DNA of 64,000 nucleotides from Proteiniphilum acetatigenes DSM 18083 (GTDB lineage: Bacteria; Bacteroidota; Bacteroidia; Bacteroidales; Dysgonomonadaceae): the NCBI RefSeq assembly GCF_000380985.1, contig NZ_KB905693.1, positions 248,001-312,000 of the forward strand, in the 5' to 3' direction. Below the pieces are notes generated by a model. The model made no database searches, was not told the DNA's origin, and saw only the letters and a list, made by a program, of their open reading frames with translations. The position numbers and the translations under genes were made by a program. Below, piece after piece: positions 26,590 through 36,500 of this stretch (position 1 is its first letter; each line of letters starts with the position of its first letter).

Positions 26590-28137
26590 TTAATTTAACC
26601 AGCGGGGATCACCCATCCCTTTTGCATTCACATCTATGGTGTTTACTTTGAAATTGCCTTCACCGGGATTTTCAAATTCCGGATCCAATTGTAATCCGGA
26701 TTCATCGAAAAATCTGGAAGAACTGCTTCCGCCGGGTAAAAATCCGGGCGCCTGGAAATAGTTGTTATTGCTGAACGCAGGGACAGCGGTTGCAGTCTGA
26801 TTAGAGAATATTCCTTCAGTTGAAGCGACAATATTATTGGTAAACGTTGTCTGATGACCTGTATAACGGATATAAAGCAATCTGCGGCTTGAGCCGTTGC
26901 ACACATTATAAATCGTATTACGGTCGATAATAATTTTAGACTCTACTCCCGGAAAATTCTCAGAAGCGTTGTCGTAACGAACCATATCGCGTGCAAGCGC
27001 ACTGTTATAGATAGTGCTGTTGGAGATTGTGAGAACCTTTATCGCTCCGGTTCTACTGTCGAACAGGTCTCCCCCGTTACATTCCACATGATGGATCAAC
27101 GTATTGTTGATGGTGATGGATTCTACTAACGCTGCTACATTCAAGTAATAAACCCCTTTTACATGATTGCGTATTTCGCAATTTTCAATAGTTATGTCGC
27201 CATAAAATGCTCCTGCTGTTTCGAATACAATAGCCTGGTTACCATCAGTTAATCCTGCTCCATCCAATACAATACTTTGCAACAGGACTGCAGAATTGTC
27301 TACCATGGAAATATAACCTTTCAATATGGGTTTATCATAGGGATAAACAGCTTTGATCTCAACATTTTTGCTTATTGTAATTTTGCTCATATCTCCATAA
27401 GTTCCGGGGAAGAGGGCGAAAGCATCGCCGTCTTTGGCTGCGGCAAGTATGGTAATAAGATCGTCCTCAGGGTATACCGGTGTTGCGTTTCCTATGTCTA
27501 CCAACGTTGTAAAGGAGACGGTAGCACGCACTTTTTCTCCATTCATTATTTTTGCCGTATAATTGGTTTCTCCGGTTAACCCTTCAATAATAGCAATTCC
27601 TTCTGCCACTTCGGCAGGAGTAACTGTATGGGTAATGTTACCGGGGGTGAGGAGAATTTCGGTAACCTGTTGTCCGGCCGGCCAACGGAATATTACACTT
27701 GTAGAAGCAATGTCGCCATCCTGAAAAGGGAGAAGGAGATGTTCGGCCGCTGTCCTGAAAAATACCCCTGTCCATTTCGAGTCGGCGGTCTTGCTACTCA
27801 CCGCCTTAACCCTTGCCGAATAGCGGGTTTCACCGTCTAAATTCTCTATTATATTTTCAGTAGTAGTAACACCTTCCATTGTAAGTACCGGTGAGCCTGT
27901 GAATGTGAGGCTATCGTTTGCAAAAAGTTCAATTGTATAACTCTCTGTCGAGGTATTGTTGACCCATTTAAGTCGTACATTGGTTCTGTTCAGGATGGTT
28001 GCTTCGAGTTTGGTCGGTGAGAAAACCCTGTCGTAATCGATCTTCGTAATTTCCGTCAGGTCATCGGAGCAACTTGTCGGGATGGCTATTGTAAGTATAA
28101 ACAGGACAATAGCCGATGTATATTTTAAAATCTTCAT
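26590..28137 (-). CDS. DUF4957/DUF5123-type beta-helix lipoprotein
   Basis: A 515-residue surface lipoprotein (lipobox IPTSC, Cys23). The N-terminal half contains two fibronectin-III-like segments (about 43-130 and 135-212; ATILNRTNVRLKWVNNTSTESYTIEL). From about 225 a parallel beta-helix follows (NVEIKAVYPYDKPILKGYI, ITIENCEIRNHV, SITINNTLIHHV, LTISNSTIYNS). This is the DUF4957 plus DUF5123 arrangement common in pectin loci. It is the third gene after susC and susD, the usual place of a surface glycan-binding protein, so pectin binding is likely; a lyase function is possible but no catalytic residues are recognised. Confidence 0.8.
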   Translation of the reverse strand: MKILKYTSAIVLFILTIAIPTSCSDDLTEITKIDYDRVFSPTKLEATILNRTNVRLKWVNNTSTESYTIELFANDSLTFTGSPVLTMEGVTTTENIIENLDGETRYSARVKAVSSKTADSKWTGVFFRTAAEHLLLPFQDGDIASTSVIFRWPAGQQVTEILLTPGNITHTVTPAEVAEGIAIIEGLTGETNYTAKIMNGEKVRATVSFTTLVDIGNATPVYPEDDLITILAAAKDGDAFALFPGTYGDMSKITISKNVEIKAVYPYDKPILKGYISMVDNSAVLLQSIVLDGAGLTDGNQAIVFETAGAFYGDITIENCEIRNHVKGVYYLNVAALVESITINNTLIHHVECNGGDLFDSRTGAIKVLTISNSTIYNSALARDMVRYDNASENFPGVESKIIIDRNTIYNVCNGSSRRLLYIRYTGHQTTFTNNIVASTEGIFSNQTATAVPAFSNNNYFQAPGFLPGGSSSSRFFDESGLQLDPEFENPGEGNFKVNTIDVNAKGMGDPRWLN

Positions 28138-28151
28138 ATCATTTCCTGTTA

Positions 28152-29915
28152 TTAGTTAGACAACATTCCGTTACTTATGTCAATAAAAGTCTTCCAGATA
28201 GGCCAGAACTGGTTTTGATCCGGATCTTTCTGGTAAAGGGCGTCGATTAATTCGTCAGGGAGTTTGTCGGGAGCAATCCAAACGGTGCTGCTCTCGTATT
28301 CCAGGCTTGCCCCTATCTCATCGGTATCACCGTGATTCAATCCGTAGATCATCAATGTCTCGCCATCCGGTGCTGTTTGATAGTAGAGCTTTTCCGGTAG
28401 ATCGGCGTATGGGCCTTCGCGGTTTGCCAGTTGCCGCATCTTATCTTTTGCTTCATCTAATTTTACTTTCAGTAAGTTCCAACGGATCAGGTCGGCTTTG
28501 CGGAGAGACTCGCCGGCAAATTCAAATGCCCTTTGTTCCACTATGGCATTGAAGAATGCCTCTTTGCCGGCCGTTGCCCGGGTCATATAAGCGGTGACTT
28601 TTGCAGGAGGCAGGGCACGGTCGAGGATTGGCTTCAGATAAGGCGCTGCTGCTGCAGGTCCTTCGAGTTCGTTGATTGCTTCTGCCGCCATCAGGTAGAC
28701 ATCGGCTAAGCGCATATACTGCCAGTTGATACCATCGTCGTTAGTAGATATGACGCGTCGTGACATCCATTCGTAACGCAATTTGCCGAAGCACCAGGAT
28801 TTGAGTGTGCTCAACTGCTGTACAGCCGGATTATTATTCCAGTTATAAGGGATGCATGTGATATCGCGACGAATGTCGTCTACATCGTAATCGTAAAACA
28901 GGGTGGGAATCGGGCCGTTTACACCCCCTTGTGCCTGTCCTGTATATTGGTTTACGACCCTGTGTCTGATGCCGAATGTATAAAGCACGCGTCCACGGCC
29001 TGCGGAGAAAGGAATTTCCCATAGGGATTCATTTCCTGCCTGTACATTATCCTGACAGAGTAACCGGAAATTCTGCTCGAATTCGTCCAATCTGTTTGTC
29101 CCGCTGTTGATCACTTCCAGTGTCTTCTCCTTTACCAATTTATACATGTTATCGACACTCAGTTCCGGGTCAGTGCTTCTGCGGACGCCATCAGAGCGTT
29201 GGCTGTATCCAGAAGCGTAAAGCGCGATACGCGCCATCAATCCTTTTACAAATGCTTTGTTCACTCGTTCGGTAGAGCTTGTAATATTTGACCCGTTAGG
29301 CCATGCTACCAGTTCTTCGGCTTCCGCCAGATCGGCAAGCAGCTGTTTATAAATAATATCCCTGTCTGTTCTTGGCAGATAGACTGTTTCGGTAGAGATA
29401 GGTTCCAGACGTAACGGTACATCGCCCCATCCCTTTATCAGATCCAGATAGATAACCGCTCTTAAGGTAAGTGCTTCACCGAGGAGTTGAGCCATATCGG
29501 GATCATTTTCTACATTACCGAAATCGCGAAGCCCTTCAATAGCCAGATTAGCCCGCTCTATACCTTCATAGAATTTTGCCCAGGCATTGTTTTCCGTATT
29601 CATCTGGGTATTAGTTGGCCTTGCTGCATAGCCGGTCAGTTCATACTTGCCGTCATCAGCAAGTTGCCCGGAGATATTGTTTATCCATTCTATATCGGAG
29701 TTAATCCCATAGAATGGAATATACCTACCCCGGTAAGAGTTTGTTTCGGCAAACGATTGATGAATGCCCATCACTAATCCTTCGGCAAGGGCATAAGTAG
29801 AGGTTACTACCTGGCTTTCCGCAGCTGATTTTGCAGGCGCGTCCAGGTCGCAGGATGTAAATAACAACCCTGCAGATGCCAGTACCACGTTGAGTATATA
29901 AATTATTTTTTTCAT
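28152..29915 (-). CDS. susD: SusD/RagB-family outer-membrane lipoprotein
   Basis: Surface lid of a TonB-dependent glycan importer. The 587-residue protein has lipobox LFTSC (Cys22). An N-terminal TPR-like helical region (ENNAWAKFYEGIERANLAIEGL) and the SusD C-terminal region (EFAGESLRKADLIRWNLLK, RQLANREGPYADLPEKLYY) are clear. It is paired with susC (12-bp gap). The partner is the porin and the ligand is probably oligogalacturonide by context. Confidence 0.95.
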   Translation of the reverse strand: MKKIIYILNVVLASAGLLFTSCDLDAPAKSAAESQVVTSTYALAEGLVMGIHQSFAETNSYRGRYIPFYGINSDIEWINNISGQLADDGKYELTGYAARPTNTQMNTENNAWAKFYEGIERANLAIEGLRDFGNVENDPDMAQLLGEALTLRAVIYLDLIKGWGDVPLRLEPISTETVYLPRTDRDIIYKQLLADLAEAEELVAWPNGSNITSSTERVNKAFVKGLMARIALYASGYSQRSDGVRRSTDPELSVDNMYKLVKEKTLEVINSGTNRLDEFEQNFRLLCQDNVQAGNESLWEIPFSAGRGRVLYTFGIRHRVVNQYTGQAQGGVNGPIPTLFYDYDVDDIRRDITCIPYNWNNNPAVQQLSTLKSWCFGKLRYEWMSRRVISTNDDGINWQYMRLADVYLMAAEAINELEGPAAAAPYLKPILDRALPPAKVTAYMTRATAGKEAFFNAIVEQRAFEFAGESLRKADLIRWNLLKVKLDEAKDKMRQLANREGPYADLPEKLYYQTAPDGETLMIYGLNHGDTDEIGASLEYESSTVWIAPDKLPDELIDALYQKDPDQNQFWPIWKTFIDISNGMLSN

Positions 29916-29927
29916 ATTGATTTATAA

Positions 29928-32900
29928 TTAAAAACTTACATTCACTCCGAATACAAATTGACGGCTCTTGGGGTATGCTGAATAATCTACACCGGGAGTG
30001 AGGTTAGTTCTCCGCATGGTAGAGTTTTCGGGATCATACCCTGAATAGTTGGTCCATAAGAAAAGGTTATAACCTGTTACGTAAAAACGGAGATTTTCCA
30101 TTTTGACTTTATGCAACCATGTTTTAGGCAGCGAATAACCCAGGGTAAGCATATTCAAACGCAGGAAACTTCCGTCTTCCACTGCCCAGTCGCTTAAGAT
30201 CATTCGTGCCGTATAGGGCGACCACATGGTGGTATTGGCATTCATTTCTGCCAGCTCCTGCGGATCATTGCTGATTGTTCCGTCGGGACGGAGATTTGTC
30301 CACCGTGAACCTTCCTTCATAATATCGATCATATTCCGGAACTGATATTTACTTGTCTGGGTAAATTCAATTTTATTGGCATTGTACACATCGTTGCCGT
30401 AACTCCAGTTAAAGTTGGCCGACAGGTCGAAATTATAGAATGATGTATTAATTGTAAAACCTCCGGTGTGGAGAGGGTTGGCATCGCCGATCACCTCGGT
30501 ATCGGTAACACTGATCACTTCGTCGTCGTTGAGATTCTTTAATTTCATCGCTCCCGGTCGGATAGTGCCTACCACGGGACCTGAATCGGCAACGCCTTCT
30601 TTGAGGATCCATTTATTGGTTGCACTGTCATACCGTTCAAAGTCATCCACCTCGTATCGTCCGTCTGAACGATAGCCGATTATCTGGCCGACAGCTCCTC
30701 CTTTGGCAATCCAGTAGTCATACCCTATCTCAGTCGAGGCCCAGGCGGTTGCCCATCCAAAATCATTCATATCACCTAAACTGATGATCTTCGTTTTGTT
30801 GAATCCTATATTTCCGCTAAAGCTGAGTGTAAAGTTTTTCTTGTTTACGGCATACCAGTTCAAAGTGACTTCAACACCGCTGTTCTGGTTCTCTCCCATA
30901 TTCCGGTATTGGTTGTCGTAACCGGTTCCCTGAACCGGAAATAAGATTAGCAGGTCTTTAGTGGAATTACGATATGTTTCTATCGTACTGCTTAATTTTC
31001 CTCCCAGGATCGTAAAATCCAGACCCATATTCCGGGTAACGGTAGTTTCCCATTTCAGATTTGGATTTGCCATGGTCTTGGAGGGTGCCCAATAGCTTGA
31101 AAATCCATTGATCCAGGCGGTGGCGTTTGGTTCGAACATCTGCCTTAATTGACCGGTTGGGATATTGTTATTACCCGCTGTTCCATAGCTGAAACGCAGT
31201 TTCAGGTCGTCTAGCCACGATTGGCTGTTTTCCATAAACGGTTCGGACGATATACGCCATGCCGCGGCAGCCGACGGGAAATATCCCCAGCGGTTTGCCT
31301 TGCTGAAACGTGATGATGCGTCGGCACGGAATGTACCGCTTAACAGGTATTTACCCTGATAATCGTAATTTGCACGGCCGAAAAATGAGAGCAACTTATC
31401 ATCTTCGTTATAAAAATTATCTACTTCAAAGGGAGTCCCTTCCGCGGAGAGTTTCCATGCATCCCGGGCACTGAATGATTCGGGAAAGCCATGTACAACA
31501 TCGGTCAGTGTTTTCTGCTCCGTTACCATATATTCATGACCAGCCAAAAGAGTTATATTGTGGTTTTCCGGTAAAATATTTTTGAAATCCCAATTAATTG
31601 TATTGGTATTTCTTATTGATCTCCTATGGCGATTTTGCAACTGGATAGCCGGTTTTCCCTGATTCTCCGGTAGCGGTACATTTTTAATATAATAGGTGGT
31701 TAATCCCCAAAAGCGCTGGTCGCTCTGCCTGTTGTCATCCATCCCGACTTCCGATTTTAACGTGAGATTGCGAAGAGGCTTGTAAGTCGCGCTACCTCCT
31801 AAATTCAGGATTTGCCTTGTACGCTCACGGTCGTTATCATCGATAGATTCCAAGGGATGGTATAGATTCCCCAATTCATCGTCGTCACTCCCCACCGATG
31901 CATCCAGGTTTTTAAGAGGTATGGGGGTGTATATGACTGAATATTTTAATCTTCTATCCGAGTCATAGGGACTTTGCGTGTCAATAGCCCCGCCTCCGTA
32001 TATTTCAGTATTGGAATATCGGGCGCTGAAATCAAGTGATACTTTATTACTTACTTTATTATTCAGTTTTAGACTTAGATTATCACGATTAAAATTAGAT
32101 TTATGCATGATGGCTTTATCATCGATATGGGAGTAGTTGAACGAATAGCGCATCTTTTCGCTACCTCCTGTAATGCTTATACTATGGTTAAAAGTCTTTC
32201 CGGTTCTCCCAAAGGTAAGATCCTGCCAGTCGTTTGCAGGGATGTTCCTATACAAATCAATATCCTGGAAATTGCCAAAAAAGTCGATATACTTATTCAA
32301 CTCGTTTGAACTCTGTAACGATGCCAATTCATACTGCCAGAGTGCATAATCATAAGGTGAAAGTACATCAAGGGTTTTCGAAATATTTTTTATACTATAA
32401 TAAGCATTGTAGCTTACGCTTACTTTTCCTGCTTTTCCCGATTTGGTGGTCACGATCACAACGCCGTTTGCACCGCGTGAACCATAAATTGCTGTGGAAG
32501 AAGCATCTTTCAAGACATCGATAGATTCAATATCCGAACTGGGGATATCTGAAATGGATTCTACCGGAAATCCGTCCACAATAAAAAGCGGCTCGTTGCT
32601 CTGCGTGATAGAACCACCTCCACGTACGCGTATCTTCATTTCCGCATCAGGTGAACCTTCTGTGGTGGTGATCTGCACCCCGGCCATTTTTCCGGTCAAT
32701 GCTTCTGTAACGCTCGCAACCGGAACTGCGGAGATGGTTTCCGCACTTACAGATGATACTGACCCGGTGAGGTCTCGTTTTCTGACCGTCCCGTAACCGA
32801 TCACTACGACTTCATCCAAATTAGCTATATCTTCTTCTATGGTAATATTGACTACACTCCCGGTAATGGGAACTTCGGTGTCTTTCATTCCGATATAGGT

Positions 32901-33143
32901 AACTTGTAATGTGGTTGCAGAAGACGGTACTGATAGCGAATAATTCCCGTTGATATCGGTTGCCGTTCCTGTACTCGTTCCTTTAGCCATCACACTCGCT
33001 CCAATGATTGGCTCGCCGTAAGTGTCCTGTACCACTCCTCTGATCGTTCTCTCCTGAGCCGAAATAGCCAAAGAACAAAACAGAAGAAGCAGTAATCCGA
33101 TGGATACTTTTAATTTCATTCTTGATTCATTCATACTTGTCAT
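29928..33143 (-). CDS. susC: SusC/RagA-family TonB-dependent transporter
   Basis: Outer-membrane importer of glycan fragments. The 1071-residue protein has a signal peptide (IGLLLLLFCSLAISAQ), a carboxypeptidase-regulatory-like domain (about 33-105; IRGVVQDTYGEPIIGASV), a SusC-type TonB-box region (LDEVVVIGYGT) and a plug (about 115-230; the SusC signature SSTAIYGSRGANGVVIVTT). A 22-strand-type barrel runs to the C-terminal NLFLWTNYSGYDPE and terminal Phe (FVFGVNVSF). ATGs at 33143, 33134 and 33119 are all possible; the start cannot be fixed. It is the first gene of the pectin operon, divergent from the HTCS gene. Confidence 0.96.
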   Translation of the reverse strand: MTSMNESRMKLKVSIGLLLLLFCSLAISAQERTIRGVVQDTYGEPIIGASVMAKGTSTGTATDINGNYSLSVPSSATTLQVTYIGMKDTEVPITGSVVNITIEEDIANLDEVVVIGYGTVRKRDLTGSVSSVSAETISAVPVASVTEALTGKMAGVQITTTEGSPDAEMKIRVRGGGSITQSNEPLFIVDGFPVESISDIPSSDIESIDVLKDASSTAIYGSRGANGVVIVTTKSGKAGKVSVSYNAYYSIKNISKTLDVLSPYDYALWQYELASLQSSNELNKYIDFFGNFQDIDLYRNIPANDWQDLTFGRTGKTFNHSISITGGSEKMRYSFNYSHIDDKAIMHKSNFNRDNLSLKLNNKVSNKVSLDFSARYSNTEIYGGGAIDTQSPYDSDRRLKYSVIYTPIPLKNLDASVGSDDDELGNLYHPLESIDDNDRERTRQILNLGGSATYKPLRNLTLKSEVGMDDNRQSDQRFWGLTTYYIKNVPLPENQGKPAIQLQNRHRRSIRNTNTINWDFKNILPENHNITLLAGHEYMVTEQKTLTDVVHGFPESFSARDAWKLSAEGTPFEVDNFYNEDDKLLSFFGRANYDYQGKYLLSGTFRADASSRFSKANRWGYFPSAAAAWRISSEPFMENSQSWLDDLKLRFSYGTAGNNNIPTGQLRQMFEPNATAWINGFSSYWAPSKTMANPNLKWETTVTRNMGLDFTILGGKLSSTIETYRNSTKDLLILFPVQGTGYDNQYRNMGENQNSGVEVTLNWYAVNKKNFTLSFSGNIGFNKTKIISLGDMNDFGWATAWASTEIGYDYWIAKGGAVGQIIGYRSDGRYEVDDFERYDSATNKWILKEGVADSGPVVGTIRPGAMKLKNLNDDEVISVTDTEVIGDANPLHTGGFTINTSFYNFDLSANFNWSYGNDVYNANKIEFTQTSKYQFRNMIDIMKEGSRWTNLRPDGTISNDPQELAEMNANTTMWSPYTARMILSDWAVEDGSFLRLNMLTLGYSLPKTWLHKVKMENLRFYVTGYNLFLWTNYSGYDPENSTMRRTNLTPGVDYSAYPKSRQFVFGVNVSF

Positions 33144-33294
33144 GTTTATTTAAGTTAAGTAAATTTTACTACAGAGAGTTCTGGTATTTATTTCATCTCT
33201 CCTCTTTCATCGTCTAAAAGTTTGTTAACATTCGGGTTTACACAGTAACAGTTATATTCACATCACAATATTACTCTCTTTTTTTTCTGACAGA

Positions 33295-33328
33295 GGTGAT
33301 AAATTGGTTTTTAAGGGGTGACAAATTG
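33295..33328. promoter_or_regulatory. Candidate HTCS operator: direct repeats
   Basis: GGTGATAAATTG (33295-33306) and GGTGACAAATTG (33317-33328) are direct repeats, 11 of 12 identical, 22 bp apart start to start (two helical turns). They lie in the 434-bp region between susC and the HTCS gene, about 150-185 bp upstream of the susC start. A partial third GGTGA follows at 33335. AraC-type domains of HTCS proteins are expected to bind such direct repeats; the assignment is inferred from position. Confidence 0.5.
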
Positions 33329-33369
33329 TTATAAGGTGAAAAACAGATCCAACAAACCGTAAATAATCG

Positions 33370-33444
33370 TATATTTGTAAATAGAGGATGCGCCTTGGCA
33401 CTCCTTAGCAAGCTTAGAATTTTTCTCGGATTTCACTATATTTG
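33370..33444 (+). promoter_or_regulatory. HTCS promoter in a dispersed promoter repeat
   Basis: Two TATATTTG boxes (33370-33377 and 33437-33444) lie 67 bp apart. The second sits in a stretch (AGGATGCGCCTTGG ... AAGCTTAGAA ... TCTCGGATTTCAC) that aligns with the sua5 repeats 7413-7554 read on their minus strand. The -33 boxes are poor. It predicts a leader of about 130 nt for the HTCS gene. Confidence 0.6.
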
Positions 33445-33577
33445 TGATGGATAAATAGTCCGGCAATTTATCGTTTTAACCCATAGTAACATGGTGTTAT
33501 TTCAGTTTCATACAGATTGAAAATAACTTGTTATTGTTAATCCATATGACCTTAGTGCCAAAAATGAAAATTATCGA

Positions 33578-36500
33578 ATGAAAAGAGAGTTGAAGATATT
33601 ATTTCTTTCTTTATGGATGCTCCTTCCCGGCGCAAAGCATATTATGATGTCCCAGCCCGAAGCCTATTTTGTACATTACGGTTCGGAGAATGGCCTGCCG
33701 CAGCATACTATCACAGATATTCTGCAGGACAGTAAGGGATTTATGTGGTTCAGCACATGGGACGGATTGAGTAAGTTCGACGGGTATACTTTCACTACTT
33801 ATCGCCTGCCGACGGGCAATGTCGTTGAGTCGCAGAGTAGCAGGATCGATCATCTTTATGAGGATAAATACAATAATATCTGGATCCTTTCTTATGACAA
33901 TCAGGTATACCGATTCGATGTGCAGACCCGGAAGTTCCTGGATATTAAATCGATTGAAGAATACAGGAAGCGTACATTCACTGCCTCCCGGATCATTCCC
34001 ATGAAAAGCGGCAGGGTGTGGCTTCTATCCGAAAAGGATGGCTGCATCTCCATTGTCGATTCTCTTTTCAATGCAGAGGTATACGATAGCGAAAATCAGA
34101 ATCTGACCGACAATTGGGTTCATACGGTTTTCGAAGATAAGGAAGGGGATTCATGGATCCTGACCAACAGCGGATTGACATTGATACCATCTGACGAAGA
34201 TGTGGCTGTTTCTTATTTTCATCCGGCATCCAATATCGGCAGTCGTCAAGCGAGACCGTTTTTCAGTGTGATGGAGTTCAACGGTGAGTTATGGTTCGGG
34301 TCGAACAAGGGAATTATCTGGAGATATGACCGGAAAAGAGAGCACTTTTATCAGCTTTCTACCGGATTGACCTCCGATATTATTTCCATTCAGGAGATTT
34401 CTTCCGAGAAAATAGTCATCGTTTCCAGCCTTAGCGGTTTTGTCATATATAATACCCACGACGGTAGTATGGAGGCGTATAATGAGTTGACTCTGCCCGC
34501 GATGCCATCAGGAAGGATTTTTACCTGTTATATCGATCAGTCTAAGAATATCTGGATCGATACGGACAGCCTGGGCGTTTCCAAATTTAATCCCTATACC
34601 CGTAGATATACTCATTTTACACCTTATATAGAAAGTACGGAAAGAAATGTATTTCCTCCCAATTTTTTTATTTTCGAAGATAAGGAAGAGCGCCTTTGGG
34701 TACATCCGAGAGGAGGAGGTTTTTCTATATACGACAGAATGGAGGATAAGCTTATTCCTTTTTATAATGAGCCCTTCTCTCCAAAATGGATGTTTTCCAA
34801 TATGATGCATTCTGCCTATTCCGACAAGCAGGGTAACTTGTGGATGTGTACCCGGTCGCACGGATTGGAAAAGGTGATCTTTTATGATGATTCCCAGTTC
34901 AAATCAATATTACTCAATAATAATGTGAATTCGACGGTCAGTAACGATGTGCGTCCTATTTTCGAGGATTCTTACAATAATATCTGGGCGGCGACAAAAG
35001 ATGGTAAAATCCACATATATGACGTCGAATTGAATGAGATGGGTATCCTGAATAACCGGGGAGAAATCGGCAAAGGTTTGCCTTTAAACGGGATCGCTTA
35101 CTGCATCACCGAAGACTCGGAGCAGAACATCTGGATTGGTACCAAAGGGGAAGGAGCATACAAGCTGGTTAGAAAAGATTATCGTAATGCTTTTGAGATA
35201 TTCCACTTCAAGAATGATCCTTCCGATAGTTATTCTTTGAGTAACAACAGCGTATATTCTATTTTTGAAGACAATAGGGGGAATATCTGGATCGGCACTT
35301 TTGGAGGAGGTATTAACCTGATCCCTTACGGAAGTAATGGTCTAAAAGTAATCAACCATCGGAATGAACTCTCTGGTTATCCGTCCGATCTGGGCGATCA
35401 GGTGCGCATTATCCACAGTGACCGACATGGAAATATTTGTGTGGGAACGACCCTCGGATTCATCATGTTTGATACAGTTTTTGAGAAGCCAGACGAAATA
35501 GACTTCAGGATATATGTAAGGAATAATCAGCATTCCGGTTCTATTGGAGCCAATGATGTGATAGATATATGTACGACAGAGTCGGGTGAGACCTTTATCG
35601 GTACTTTCGGAGGAGGCATCAGTAAAATTAATGAGACCGATAACAAGGGTTTTCCGCTTTCTTTTGAAACATACGGATCAGCACATGGATTACCATCCAA
35701 TATTATCCTTTCCCTACAGGAAGATAATAATGGCAATATCTGGATCGGGAGTGAAGGAGGACTGACAAAATTCAATCGTAAGGAACAAACATTTGAAAAC
35801 TTCAGTGAGATCAAACGATTGATGAAACGGAACAATTTCTCTGAAAATTCGAGGTATCGTTTATGTGACGGTAGAATGCTTTTCGGCTATTCACACGGGA
35901 TGGTTATTTTTAATCCCGAGAATGTGAGAAATAACACCTTTAGTCCCTATCTTGCACTTGTGCAATTCAAACTGTTCAACCGGAACTTACCCATATCCCC
36001 TGAAGGGCCGCTCAAAAAAGATATCAATATACAGGATAGGATAGTGCTAAAATATAATCAGAATTTTATCGGGATAGAATTTGCCGCCCTTGATTATATC
36101 GATCCGGAAAATATACTCTATATGTATAAGATGGAAGGATTCGACAAGGAGTGGATCTATGCCGGCAATCAACGGACAGCTAACTATACCAATCTTTCGA
36201 GAGGAAAATACTTATTCCGTGTTAAATCGACCAATAGTGACGGGGTATGGGCCAGCAACGAACGGGTTCTTACGATAGAGGTTTTGCCTCCATTCTGGGC
36301 TACCGGGTGGGCCTATCTTATCTATTTTTTAGTGGCCATCCTGGTTTTGTATATCACATTTAGAATACTCTATACATTTTACAAGATGCGGAATAAGATC
36401 GTGTTGGAGAAACAGGAGTCGGAGATTAAAACACGCTTTTTTACCAATATTTCGCATGAAATTCGTACCCCATTGACAATGATCGTTTCTCCTATTGAAA

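Noticed and set aside
33144-33577. Invertible (phase-variable) promoter before susC
   Set aside because: I looked for paired inverted repeats flanking a promoter and found only direct repeats; no nearby invertase gene.
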